This document shows, one piece after another, positions 18,238 through 26,500 of a stretch of 64,000 nt of DNA (positions are counted from its first letter, which is position 1; each line of letters begins with the position of its first letter). A program made the position numbers and the translations under genes. The stretch is from Rathayibacter iranicus NCPPB 2253 = VKM Ac-1602 (GTDB lineage Bacteria; Actinomycetota; Actinomycetes; Actinomycetales; Microbacteriaceae). The DNA lies in contig NZ_QGDV01000011.1 in NCBI RefSeq assembly GCF_003149025.1, forward strand, positions 33,433-97,432, given 5' to 3'. The notes under the pieces were generated by a model that worked only from the letters and a program-made list of their open reading frames with translations, ran no database searches and was not told the origin of the DNA.

Positions 18238-18276
18238 ATGTGTGACCGCCCTCTGCCCTCTGCCACAGTCACACAT
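18238..18276. promoter_or_regulatory. Perfect 9-bp inverted repeat just before the M23-propeller gene
   Basis: ATGTGTGAC at 18238-18246 and GTCACACAT at 18268-18276 pair perfectly across 21 bases. The right arm ends one base before the GGAGA ribosome-binding site (18278-18282). It could be an operator or a 5'-UTR hairpin affecting translation of the gene that starts at 18287. Confidence 0.5.
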
Positions 18277-18286
18277 TGGAGAAACC

Positions 18287-19813
18287 ATGCACACTGTCGG
18301 TCCGACAGGACTTCGCAGGCGTGTCGTACTGGGCGGTGCGGGCGCGCTCACGGTGGCGGGCCTCGTCGGGTTACCACTGTCCGCCCAGGCAGCCGTCGCA
18401 GTCCAGTATCGCCATCCGTTCGCTAATCCGGATCTGGTCGATGGTTTTGCGGAGGCTCCGGCGGTCAATAATGCGGGCCGCGCTCACAACGGGCTCGACT
18501 ATTCGCAGCGGGCGGGGATGTCCGTACCAGCGGTCGCCGATGGCACGGTCGTCATCAGCGAGTGGAATGGGGCATTCGGGCACGTGGTGGTGATCTCCCA
18601 TGCCGACGGTTACTTCTCTGGCTACTGCCACTTGATCGGTCCTGGCCTGAGCGTCGGAACGTCCGTGACTCGGGGCCAGACCATTGGGGACGTCGGAGAC
18701 ACCGGTACCCAGTCTGCGGGAAACCGTCTTCACCTCACGATCGCAACGACGGCCTCCGGCTACACCGGTACGACGGCCGTCGATCCGTACGCCTTCATCA
18801 ACGCGCGGCTCGACGCCGTCTCGACACCGGACCCGGTCGTGATGGACTCGACACGATTCACAGTCAGCGCCGTCCCGCATCCGGCCGGTATGGTCGTGTT
18901 CTGGCGTGGCAGCGACGAGGATCCGCAACTTTATTACCGTTATCAGGCACAGAGCGGCTGGAGTGCGAACCTCCCACTGGGCGGCGGGCTTGGCTCGGCA
19001 CCGAGCGTTCTCCTTGCGGAGAGCACCATTGACGTGTTTTACGTCAGTCAGACCGGAACACTGCGCCACAACTACTTCGATGGCACCGACTGGACCGGCG
19101 ACTCCCCCATTGCAGCGGGTCCTTCGATTGCGGGCCGAATCAGCGCGGTCCGCCGTCAGAACGGTGATGTCAACGTCTTTTGGCGCGGGTCGCGCGGATC
19201 GCTCGGGCACGCCTACGCGACCGGTGGAGTCTGGAGTTCGGGTGGGATCCTCGCAACCGGTCTCACCGCCGACCCGTTCGCAGTCGCCACCACCTCTGGT
19301 GTGGTGAACGTGTACTACGCAGGACCCGGCGCGCAACTCCTCCACATTTCTAGCCAGCCGGACGGATGGTCCTCGAGCGCGGCACTGCCCGCCGACGAGA
19401 CCGTCGCAGGAACACCGAGTGCTGTAGCGAAGGACGGAAAGGTCGACCTTTTCTGGCGAAGCACCTCGGGCAACCTTGTCCAGTCCTCCTTCGACGGCAC
19501 CGACTGGCGAAAGACGGGAGTTGCCCTCGCATCGGGGCTTACTGTCGATCCCGTCGCGGTCTCCACCGGCAGCGGCGATCAGCTCGACGTCCTCTATGGG
19601 AATGCTTCGCGCACCATCGCGCACGTCTCGTACTCGACCGGATGGTCCGCTCCCTCCGACCTGCCCGGAAGCTCCAGCATCTCCACACCGGTGATCTCCG
19701 CAACCTGGCAGTCGAACGGGCTAGGGAACGTGTTCTGGCGCGGTAGCGACGGGCGTCTCACCCAGTCGCACTTCGATCCTGCGACGGGCTGGACACCCTC
19801 TGAGCCGCTGTAG
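18287..19813 (+). CDS. Exported M23-type peptidase domain fused to an FWRG-repeat beta-propeller
   Basis: A 508-residue protein with a twin-arginine-like signal (RRRVVLGG at about 10-17, ending SAQA). An M23/lysostaphin-like domain covers about 40-185. A C-terminal half of repeats of roughly 45-50 residues carries FWRGS/FWRST and T-W/GW motifs, like fucolectin-type propellers. In the M23 part the zinc ligands HNGLD and the last His are present. However, the usual HLH motif reads RLH, so the first His is Arg; activity may be weak or lost. The GGAGA site supports the ATG at 18287. It may bind cell-wall glycans. Confidence 0.8.
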   Translation: MHTVGPTGLRRRVVLGGAGALTVAGLVGLPLSAQAAVAVQYRHPFANPDLVDGFAEAPAVNNAGRAHNGLDYSQRAGMSVPAVADGTVVISEWNGAFGHVVVISHADGYFSGYCHLIGPGLSVGTSVTRGQTIGDVGDTGTQSAGNRLHLTIATTASGYTGTTAVDPYAFINARLDAVSTPDPVVMDSTRFTVSAVPHPAGMVVFWRGSDEDPQLYYRYQAQSGWSANLPLGGGLGSAPSVLLAESTIDVFYVSQTGTLRHNYFDGTDWTGDSPIAAGPSIAGRISAVRRQNGDVNVFWRGSRGSLGHAYATGGVWSSGGILATGLTADPFAVATTSGVVNVYYAGPGAQLLHISSQPDGWSSSAALPADETVAGTPSAVAKDGKVDLFWRSTSGNLVQSSFDGTDWRKTGVALASGLTVDPVAVSTGSGDQLDVLYGNASRTIAHVSYSTGWSAPSDLPGSSSISTPVISATWQSNGLGNVFWRGSDGRLTQSHFDPATGWTPSEPL

Positions 19814-19815
19814 TT

Positions 19816-19941
19816 AACGCGGCAAGCTCCTCGCCAGGACGCGCCCTCGTGGTCTCGCACCACAGCGGCGACCACTCGTACGCGCAGCGCGTGACGCTGC
19901 TGCCCACCGAGCTGCTGATCCGCAGCTCCACCCGCCCCTGA
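19816..19941 (+). pseudogene. Remnant of a LacI-type regulator C-terminus
   Basis: In the frame ending at TGA 19939-19941 the translation ends in RVTLLPTELLIRSSTRP, the tail usual in LacI/GalR repressors (a strand, then LPTELVVR-ST). Only about 40 residues are recognisable and there is no start codon, so this is the leftover end of a deleted gene. The rest of the interval up to 20204 has no gene. Confidence 0.5.
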
Positions 19942-19947
19942 GCCTGC

Positions 19948-19978
19948 GCGCCTGAGCCCGAGCCCCCGTGCCCGAGCC
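19948..19978. repeat. Short GC-rich tandem repeat
   Basis: The unit CCCGAGCCCCCGTG occurs twice in a row after the LacI remnant, with a third decayed CCCGAG further on. The surrounding 260 bases up to 20204 show no gene and no clear promoter. Confidence 0.5.
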
Positions 19979-20204
19979 CCCGTGCCGAGGTGCCCGAGAT
20001 GGTTGTGGCCCTTGGCGTGTCGACAGCATTCTTGGGCATGTCAGCGGGGTGCACGAGGGAAAAGTGGGAGGGAGGAGTTGGAGGGATTGGCGGGCCTCGA
20101 ACGGGGGAGGGGCGTGCGCGGGCTTGCGCCCCGAGGGGGGAGTACCTCGGTGTTGACTGGGCGACAGGGGCAGCGCCACACAGTGGCGCGAGGGGGGAAG
20201 ACGG

Positions 20205-20654
20205 ATGCGGTACACCGATCGCTCGCGCGACCGGACCCTCCAGGGTGCGCTCCTCGTCGGGATTGCTCTCATGGCGGCCGTGGACGAGATCGTGTTCCAC
20301 CAGATCCTCGCCTGGCACCACTTCTACGACCGGTCGACCCCGGCGGTCGGGCTGGCGTCAGACGGGCTGCTGCACGCCGCGGAAGTGCTCGCGCTCGTCG
20401 GCGGCTTCTTCCTCTTGGCCGACGCCCGGCGACGGACGCCGCTGCGCCCTCGGACCGTGATCGCCGGCGTCGTGACGGGCGCCGGACTGTTCCAGCTGTG
20501 GGACGGAGTCGTCGACCACAAGGTGCTTCGCCTGCACCAAGTGCGCTATGACGTCGATCTGCTGCTCTATGACACGACGTGGATCGCCTCCGGCGCAGCG
20601 CTGCTGGCCGTCGGGCTCGTGGTCCTCGCGCGTCTGCGGACCCGGCCGGCGTGA
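20205..20654 (+). CDS. DUF2243-family membrane protein
   Basis: A 149-residue protein with four hydrophobic helices and conserved His residues in DEIVFHQILAWHHFYD and WDGVVDHKVLRLHQVRYD, the hallmark of DUF2243. The function of the family is unknown; it is often next to CtaG-like proteins, as here. Its stop overlaps the GTG of the next gene, so the two are co-translated. Confidence 0.88.
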   Translation: MRYTDRSRDRTLQGALLVGIALMAAVDEIVFHQILAWHHFYDRSTPAVGLASDGLLHAAEVLALVGGFFLLADARRRTPLRPRTVIAGVVTGAGLFQLWDGVVDHKVLRLHQVRYDVDLLLYDTTWIASGAALLAVGLVVLARLRTRPA

Positions 20655-21451
20655 TCGGTCACTCCGCGCACGGGTTGCTCGATCCCGGCGCTCTCCTGCT
20701 TGTGCCGCTCAGCGCGGCGGCGGTGCTCGCGATGGGCGCCGCAGCGGCTGAGCGTCGGCGAGGGCGGCCGTGGCCACTCCGGCGCTCACTGCTGCTGCTT
20801 GCCGGTCTCGCGGTCGCGGCGCTCTGCTTCGTGGGGCCGCTCGCCCAGTGGTCGCATACGGATCTGCGTGGAGCGATGCTGACGCATCTCGGGTTGGGCA
20901 TGCTGGCGCCGCTTCTGTTGATGTCGTCGGCGCCCGTGACGCTCGCGCTGCGTGCGCTCGACGTGAGCGTCGCGCGCCGTCTGTCGCGACTCCTGCGCAG
21001 TCGGCCGGCGCGAGTGCTCGCGCACCCGGTCACGGCACTGCTGCTGTCGACCGGCTCGCTCTGGGTCGTGCACGTGACCGGCATGCTCGTGGCGGCCCAT
21101 GGCGATCCGCTGCTGCACCTCGTACTTGGGGTGCACTTCCTGCTCAGCGGCTGCCTCCTGACCGCGGCGCTCGTCGGAGTGGACCCTCAACCGCATCGCG
21201 CGTCGTTCGCCCTGCGCCTCGGCGTGCTCGGAGTGGGCATCGCTGCGCACGCCCTGCTCGCCACCGTCCTCTACGCCGAGGCTGTGTCGGACAGCGACCG
21301 GCAGGCCGCGCTCCTTCTCTACTACGGCGGCGACGCCCTCGAGATCGCCCTTGCCACCCTCCTGTGCGCCCGCCAGTACACCGCCACGTCCCCCGCCCGA
21401 ATCCCGTCCCACGAGATGCCTCGTGGGTACGCGACACGCCGAGGGAGATAA
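20651..21451 (+). CDS. CtaG-like cytochrome c oxidase assembly protein
   Basis: A 266-residue protein with six or seven membrane helices of the caa3_CtaG family. Conserved His residues lie in QWSHTDLRGAMLTHLGLGMLAPLLL and HVTGMLVAAHGDPLLHLVLGVHFLLSGCL. The family helps insert copper into terminal oxidases. The GTG start at 20651 overlaps the DUF2243 stop; a longer frame upstream is contained in that gene and is not needed. Confidence 0.88.
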   Translation: MIGHSAHGLLDPGALLLVPLSAAAVLAMGAAAAERRRGRPWPLRRSLLLLAGLAVAALCFVGPLAQWSHTDLRGAMLTHLGLGMLAPLLLMSSAPVTLALRALDVSVARRLSRLLRSRPARVLAHPVTALLLSTGSLWVVHVTGMLVAAHGDPLLHLVLGVHFLLSGCLLTAALVGVDPQPHRASFALRLGVLGVGIAAHALLATVLYAEAVSDSDRQAALLLYYGGDALEIALATLLCARQYTATSPARIPSHEMPRGYATRRGR

Positions 21452-21457
21452 GTACAA

Positions 21458-22471
21458 ATGGCATCTCGCGAGTCCGGACAGGGGGGTGAGTCGGCCTTCG
21501 TGGGCGGTAGCCCATTTAGCGGGGATCAGCGGGCCGACCGGCGATTGGAGGCGTCGGGAGACGATCCCGCCGCCGCCTCCGCGGTGTACTCCCAGGCATA
21601 CGGCGGAGGAGAATTCCGCGTCGCCCCGGCGCAGCACGACTTCTCGTACCGCTATGCCGTGCGCGGCAGCGAGCGCGTCACTCTGCGCACCTCCGACTGC
21701 TCCGGATCGCTCATCGGCCGCGTGCCGAATCTGCGCGAGTACGTCGTCGGTTGGTTCCGGGCCGGCGGCGGACGGCTGGACTTGCCGCCGTTCTCGCGCT
21801 CGGGTGCGCTTTCGATGCCATTCCTCTTGCCGGCGGAGCGGCACTTCGCGCTCGAGTTCGAGCCGCACCGGCTGAACCTGATCCACTTCGCGCCCGAGTT
21901 CCTCGAGGATGTCGCGACGGAGATGCATACGGGCCCCCGTCAGCCGGTCTCGTTCGATTACCGAGCCGACGCGGACCCCTGCGTCCTGGCGCGTTGGCAA
22001 GCCGCGGTCTCTACCGCGACTGCCGCGCTGGCGACGGCGACGATCACTCCGCTCGTGCGCTTCACCGCCGAACTGGACCTCGCCCGCGCGCTTCTCCTCC
22101 TGTTCCCGTGGCGGGCATGGGAGGTGCCGGCCGCGCTGCGCCGACCCTCCGGCTCCCGCACTCGGGCGGCATTGGATTTTCTCCAGCATCACGCGCACGA
22201 ACCGATCACCCCGGCCGACGCCGCGCGCGCTGCCGGGCTGCACACTCGCACCCTGCAGCAGGCGACGAAGCGGCATCTCGGAGTGTCGCCCTCGGTTTAT
22301 CTGCGCGATATTCGCCTCGACCGTGCCCACTCTGATCTCGCGGCGGGGGACCCCTGCTCGACGACGGTCGCCGCCGTCGCGCGCGAGTGGGGCTTCGGCA
22401 ACCTCGGCCGGTTCGCGAGCGCCTATCGCCTGCGGTTCGACGAAAAGCCGAGCCAAACGCTTCGACGCTGA
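21458..22471 (+). CDS. AraC-family transcriptional regulator
   Basis: A 337-residue regulator. The C-terminal pair of helix-turn-helices is plain at about 230-330: ITPADAARAAGLHTRTLQQATKRHLGVSPSVYLRDIRLDRAH, then VAAVAREWGFGNLGRFASAYRLRF (family motifs GLHTRTLQ and WGFGNLGRF). The N-terminal 200 residues form an unassigned ligand or partner domain of the AraC_binding_2 kind. No clear target, but the CtaG-like operon directly upstream and on the same strand is a candidate. Confidence 0.9.
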   Translation: MASRESGQGGESAFVGGSPFSGDQRADRRLEASGDDPAAASAVYSQAYGGGEFRVAPAQHDFSYRYAVRGSERVTLRTSDCSGSLIGRVPNLREYVVGWFRAGGGRLDLPPFSRSGALSMPFLLPAERHFALEFEPHRLNLIHFAPEFLEDVATEMHTGPRQPVSFDYRADADPCVLARWQAAVSTATAALATATITPLVRFTAELDLARALLLLFPWRAWEVPAALRRPSGSRTRAALDFLQHHAHEPITPADAARAAGLHTRTLQQATKRHLGVSPSVYLRDIRLDRAHSDLAAGDPCSTTVAAVAREWGFGNLGRFASAYRLRFDEKPSQTLRR

Positions 22472-22490
22472 CCGCACGCGGTCCGGATCC

Positions 22491-22841
22491 TCACACCCAC
22501 TGCGTTCCGGAGCCCTCCTCGAGGCCGGCCTGCCGATCCAGAACTTGGTTCTCCGTGCCGGTACCAGTGGGATCGGCGAGATCATCCGCGAAGGCGATGT
22601 CGGCGAGATCTTCGATGGACAAATGGGAGTCGAACATGGCCGCGTATTCGCCGAGCCGGTAAATCCGGCCGAGCACCGGACCCTCAGGGCGCTCCCGATA
22701 GAGGACGACTGCAGCGCCGTCCGCGTCTTCTGCGCCGCGAACCCAGACGAGGGTCGCTGCTCGGGGATCGCGCCCGTCGTTCACGCGGGCGCGAATCCGT
22801 TCGAGGAACCGGGACACTTGAGGTGAGCACACGGTAATCAC
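22491..22841 (-). CDS. Hypothetical protein, 116 residues
   Basis: Not recognised. A soluble acidic protein with a basic N-terminal helix (VSRFLERIRARVNDGRD), then strands with AATLVWVRGAEDADGAAVVLY and a C-terminal acidic helix EDLADIAFADDLADP. Codon use matches the GC-rich background, unlike the AT-rich remnant upstream. The GTG at 22841 follows four bases after the upstream TAA with an AAGGGG-like site. It converges with the AraC gene 19 bases away. Confidence 0.6.
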   Translation of the reverse strand: MITVCSPQVSRFLERIRARVNDGRDPRAATLVWVRGAEDADGAAVVLYRERPEGPVLGRIYRLGEYAAMFDSHLSIEDLADIAFADDLADPTGTGTENQVLDRQAGLEEGSGTQWV

Positions 22842-22844
22842 CCC

Positions 22845-23391
22845 TTATTCATCGCCGTGCAGGGGGGTGTAGCTCATTTCGACGGAGCTGTTGTCAGTCG
22901 GCGCGTCGTCAACCGAGCTTGTCGAAGCGGCAGAATCCGCGAAAGCGGAGTTAACCCAGTCGGGACAATCACCTGCCTTATTCTCGTTGAGACAGTAGCT
23001 TGTCTTGACACCCAACGTCCCATTTATCTCTACACCGTAGTAGGTCTCAACATACTCGAATGCCATCACGAGCCGCACGGGCACACTCTCAGTATAGATG
23101 CATTTTCCGTCAGTACACACTTTCTTATTTGCATATGCCTCATACAGAGCATCCGAGCCTTGAAAGGTTGCCCCCTTCGGATTATTCGACACAAAACGAA
23201 GGGTTTGAAATTTGTGAAGATTATGCTTGGTCTGGATTTTCACCCAACCAAAACCATTATTTCCATTCCCGCCCCTGATCGGACGAACAACGTTCGCTTC
23301 TCCGAGTTCTTCCATTGGGAGACGATCGTACTTCCGTTACCGTCGGTCGCGGTAGCTGGCGGAGCGATATTCTAGATTTCGTGGCTTGCAC
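22845..23391 (-). pseudogene. AT-rich gene of unknown function, apparently frameshifted
   Basis: The intact reading frame covers 22845-23315 (156 residues, with GFGWVKIQTKHNLHKFQTL and Cys pairs in VCTDGKC). Upstream of about 23270 a different frame looks like protein and would join it smoothly (TIVSQWKNSEKRTLFVRSG leading into NGNNGFGW), which suggests a frameshift. A strong AAGGAGG site and a GTG at 23391 lie in a third frame. GC content is well below the surroundings, so it is probably acquired DNA. The region 23392-23558 has no gene. Confidence 0.5.
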
Positions 23392-23558
23392 GCTAGTCCT
23401 CCTTAGTTAGCTTTTCACTGACGAAACTCTAGTCAGGTTGACGAGCATTAAATCAAGGTGGCGCGGAAAAAAGCAGGAAGGTACGCAGCACACACATGTT
23501 CGACATGTGAGGCTTTGCGCTCCGCGCTTGCAGTCGTTTATCCGGCCCACGTGCGCCC

Positions 23559-24476
23559 TCACTCCTGCTGGGCGCGGTTGCGCAGCGCCGCGCGCAGGCT
23601 TCGGGAGCTGCGGAATCCGGTGCGGCCGGCGACGTCCTCCCAGTCGAGAAGGTGGGTGGACCGGCCGGCAGCCAGACGTCGCACGACGAGCAGTCGCGCC
23701 CGCTCGATCTCGGCGCGCGGAGTGGATCCGGCTGCGGCGAACGCCTCGAAGAGCCGGCGCTCCGAGATGGAGACGAGGGAGGCGAGGGCGGCGACCGTCA
23801 GCGCCTGGTCGGTGCAGCGCTCGTGGATGATCCGCCTGGCCTGCCGGACGATATCCGCCTCTGCCCGCGACGTCATCACCGCTGAACGGCCTGCCTCGAG
23901 AAGAGTCCCCGCCGTGATCGCCTCCAGGGCCAGCATCCAGAGATGCCAGCCTGGGCCGGCTGTGGGGAACGCGGAGAGAAAGGCGTTGCTGCTCGCGACC
24001 AGGAACCGCGTCGATCCGGTCGCCGGCAGTGGAAGCGCTTCCCAGAGGCCAGAGAGTTCGAAGCGCCGCTCGAAGTCCTCGCCGAGCGCGATCTCTATCG
24101 TCCCGGTCGATCCGAGGGTCTCGAGCGTCGCTCCGATGCCCGCTCGACGCAGGTAGCCCTCGCCCTTCTCGAGGGTGAACTGGGCAGGACCGGCCGCCAC
24201 CGCCAGGCTGCCCTCGAGAACGAGGGTGATTGTCAGGTTGTCCACCGCGTCGTGATCCCGGGTTTGCAGCTGGGAGAAGGAGTGCCACATCCGCGCGACC
24301 GTCATTCCGTCCGAGCGGACGACGTCTGCGAACACGCGGCCCACGGGCGGGTCCTCGACGACGTCGAAACCGTTCGCGTGCAGCCAACTCGCGGCGGCTC
24401 GGCCGGTCGCTCCCACACCCCGTTCGATCACCACCCCGTTCGTGCTCTGGGCGGCCCCCTCACGCGCACGGTGCAT
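23559..24476 (-). CDS. AraC-family transcriptional regulator
   Basis: A 305-residue regulator with a cupin-like N-terminal part (TLVLEGSLAVAAGPAQFTLEKGEGYL, an AraC-type sensor) and C-terminal helix-turn-helices (ALTVAALASLVSISERRLFEAFAAAG, then WEDVAGRTGFRSSRSLRAAL). It resembles the regulator at 41540 in layout. The start ATG at 24476 has GGAGAAGAG before it. That site and start lie in a 35-bp tandem duplication. Confidence 0.88.
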   Translation of the reverse strand: MHRAREGAAQSTNGVVIERGVGATGRAAASWLHANGFDVVEDPPVGRVFADVVRSDGMTVARMWHSFSQLQTRDHDAVDNLTITLVLEGSLAVAAGPAQFTLEKGEGYLRRAGIGATLETLGSTGTIEIALGEDFERRFELSGLWEALPLPATGSTRFLVASSNAFLSAFPTAGPGWHLWMLALEAITAGTLLEAGRSAVMTSRAEADIVRQARRIIHERCTDQALTVAALASLVSISERRLFEAFAAAGSTPRAEIERARLLVVRRLAAGRSTHLLDWEDVAGRTGFRSSRSLRAALRNRAQQE

Positions 24477-24529
24477 CTCTTCTCCTACTTCTTCTCACGC
24501 GCACGGTGGATCTCTTCTCCTACTTCTTC
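24460..24529. repeat. 35-bp tandem duplication over the AraC start region
   Basis: Copies at 24460-24494 and 24495-24529 differ at one base. On the minus strand each copy carries the ribosome-binding site and the start position of the AraC gene. In the outer copy the start ATG is changed to ATC, so only the inner one works. Confidence 0.85.
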
Positions 24530-24735
24530 TTCTTGTCGCGGAGTGACCCTAGGAGACCGAAATTGGAGGATTCGAGGCTTGAACGCTTTTCTGCGGATAA
24601 TGCGACGAGAAGCTGCGGAAGCGCCGTGCGGGGAGCTGCTTGAGCAGCACTGTTGCTGAGTGCCTGCGCAGAGAACGCCCGGGCCAGGGGCCGGCGATAC
24701 CTCCGGTCCATTCCTTCACTCCCCAAGGAGACGCA

Positions 24736-25413
24736 ATGACTCATGACCACACCGGCCCAACGAAGGACATTGTCCTCGGCGACGGCTGGAGTATCGAAGA
24801 CAATTCGGCCGCGAATCCCGGCCGACGTACGCTCGTCTCGGCCGCGATCTGGACCGTGCCCGCGGTGGGCGTGGCGATCGCCACTCCGGCGGCGGCTGCG
24901 TCCGGCTCTGGGGCCGCCGCGAACGCGCAGCCGGCGAGGGCGGATCTGCGGATCACCTACGTCGCCTGGAATGCGCAGGGCGGGCAGCAGGACGTCCCGG
25001 CCGACGGCACATTCCACGCGGACAACGGCCTCTTCGTTCACGCTAAGGTGATCAACGACGGCCCGGATACCATTACAGGCGTCAGGGCCTCCCTCACCCT
25101 CCCGCACTACAGTATCCAAATGAATTCCGCCCGCCCGCACTTTCCCGTCTCTGGAAACGGCTGGGACTACGTCATCGATTACCTGGACACCGGCGACAAC
25201 CGTAGGTGGGTGTTCGTCTTCCAAAACGCTTCGCAGAAACTCGCGCCCGGTCAAACCGCTGAGATTGTTATCAATTTCTGGACAATTCCTGACGCCGGCC
25301 GCACCGAGGACGGGATCAAACCCTTCGTCCTCTTTGGACCGACTAACGCAGAGGACACCAACTCTGGGAACAACGGCAAGCTGACGGATAACAGCTTTAA
25401 CGTGCACACCTGA
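24736..25413 (+). CDS. Exported protein with DUF11-like/Ig-like domain
   Basis: A 225-residue protein. Residues 1-28 (including TKDIVLGDGWSIEDNSAANPGRRT) precede a twin-arginine-like signal RRTLVSAAIWTVPAVGVAIATPAAAAS. The mature part is a beta-rich domain, with ADLRITYVAWNAQGG and VINDGPDTITGVRASLTLP as in DUF11 surface domains, ending at about residue 225 without a membrane anchor. The long N-region before the signal is typical of a group of actinobacterial exported proteins. A shorter neighbouring copy lies at 25710. AAGGAG supports the ATG at 24736. Function unknown. Confidence 0.72.
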   Translation: MTHDHTGPTKDIVLGDGWSIEDNSAANPGRRTLVSAAIWTVPAVGVAIATPAAAASGSGAAANAQPARADLRITYVAWNAQGGQQDVPADGTFHADNGLFVHAKVINDGPDTITGVRASLTLPHYSIQMNSARPHFPVSGNGWDYVIDYLDTGDNRRWVFVFQNASQKLAPGQTAEIVINFWTIPDAGRTEDGIKPFVLFGPTNAEDTNSGNNGKLTDNSFNVHT

Positions 25414-25427
25414 TTCGACGCATCATG

Positions 25428-25456
25428 AGAGAGGCCCCGTGCGGCGGGGCCTCTCT
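25428..25456 (+). terminator. Hairpin terminator after the exported protein gene
   Basis: AGAGAGGCCCC and its complement form an 11-bp GC-rich stem with a 7-nt loop, 14 bases after the stop codon. Confidence 0.75.
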
Positions 25457-25709
25457 GCGTACACCCGTGGTCTGCCTTTGTCATGCGCGTGGTCCTTCCT
25501 CGTCGCCCTGCTAAAGCGACCATAAGAGACGTGAGTGCAATAAATCCAGAGGCAGACGCTTGTGTGCAGAAGCGGTGACGAGAAAGTGCGGAGGCACCGC
25601 GCAGGAGGCCTCGGCCGCTGCACTGTTGCTGAGCGCACGTGCAGAAAATGGCCGGCGCGCGGCATCCGCGGGCGACTCCCGTCCATCTCTGATTTCCCGA
25701 GGAGAAGCA

Positions 25710-25898
25710 GTGACTGACAATTTCATCGGCCCGACGAAGGACATCATCCTCGGTGACGGCTGGAGCATCGAAGACCCGTCGGCCGCGAATCCCGGCCGAC
25801 GCACGCTCGTCGCCGCCACCACATGGACCGTCCCCGCGATGGGAATCGAAAGCGGCACCGCAAGGAGCGCGGACGACAGTTCCGCCGTGCCCACCTGA
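25710..25898 (+). pseudogene. Truncated copy of the exported protein gene
   Basis: The first 40 residues after the GTG at 25710 match the start of the protein at 24736 almost residue for residue (GPTKDIILGDGWSIEDPSAA, then NPGRRTLVAATTWTVPAMG). The signal core is then broken and the frame ends after 62 residues, with the whole mature domain missing. The 170 bases upstream also match those upstream of the intact copy. No gene is seen between 25899 and 26071. Confidence 0.75.
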
Positions 25899-26071
25899 TC
25901 GGGCATTCGTGCGTGCACGCAACTGGCCGGGAAGCGCATCCGACGTCGGTCTTTCCTGCACCTTGGCTGAATCACCGGGACGACCGGGACTCGCGCCGCG
26001 TCCTGATGATGTGCCACGGATTGTGAGCACCGCGGCCTCGCAGGCCTCGCCCTCAGCCAAAGGAGAAAGCC

Positions 26072-26500
26072 ATGACCACCACCGCCCCGTCCGCTCAGCA
26101 CGGCACCGCCACCTCCGTCGGCAAGAACACGATCGCCGACGGGGTCGTCGAGAAGGTCGCCGGCATCGCGGCCCGTGAGGTGCCGGGTGTGCACGACCTC
26201 GGCAACGGAGCCGCCCGCGCTCTCGGCGCAATCCGTCACGCGATCAACGCGCAAGACCGCGGCCAGGGCATCTCGGTCGAGGTCGGCGAGAAGCAGGTCG
26301 CGGCCGACGTCACAGTTGTCGCAGAGTACCCGGTCGCGTTGCAGACGCTTGCCGGCAATATCCGTTCCGCTGTGTCCGAAGCCATCTCTTCGGTCGTTGG
26401 CATGGAGGCGTCCGAAGTGAATGTGACTGTGTCCGACGTGCACATTCCCGCGGATGATGCGGACGACACGGAGGACGAGTCCGAGAGCCGCGTCCAGTGA
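26072..26500 (+). CDS. Asp23/Gls24 family envelope stress protein
   Basis: A 142-residue protein with the Asp23 fold: KVAGIAAREVPGVHDLGNGAARALGAIR, then GISVEVGEKQVAADVTVVAEYPVALQTLAGNIRSAVSEAI and VNVTVSDVHI. The C-terminus is acidic. Asp23 proteins gather below the membrane and respond to cell-envelope or alkaline stress. AAAGGAGAAAG precedes the ATG. First of three overlapping genes that include a second, diverged Asp23 protein. Confidence 0.9.
   Translation: MTTTAPSAQHGTATSVGKNTIADGVVEKVAGIAAREVPGVHDLGNGAARALGAIRHAINAQDRGQGISVEVGEKQVAADVTVVAEYPVALQTLAGNIRSAVSEAISSVVGMEASEVNVTVSDVHIPADDADDTEDESESRVQ

Noticed and set aside
20786..22585. Open frame of 599 residues on the minus strand over the CtaG-like and AraC genes
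   Set aside because: Its composition (Arg, Gln, Glu, Gly) shows no domain. The plus-strand genes have conserved motifs, so this is a composition artefact.
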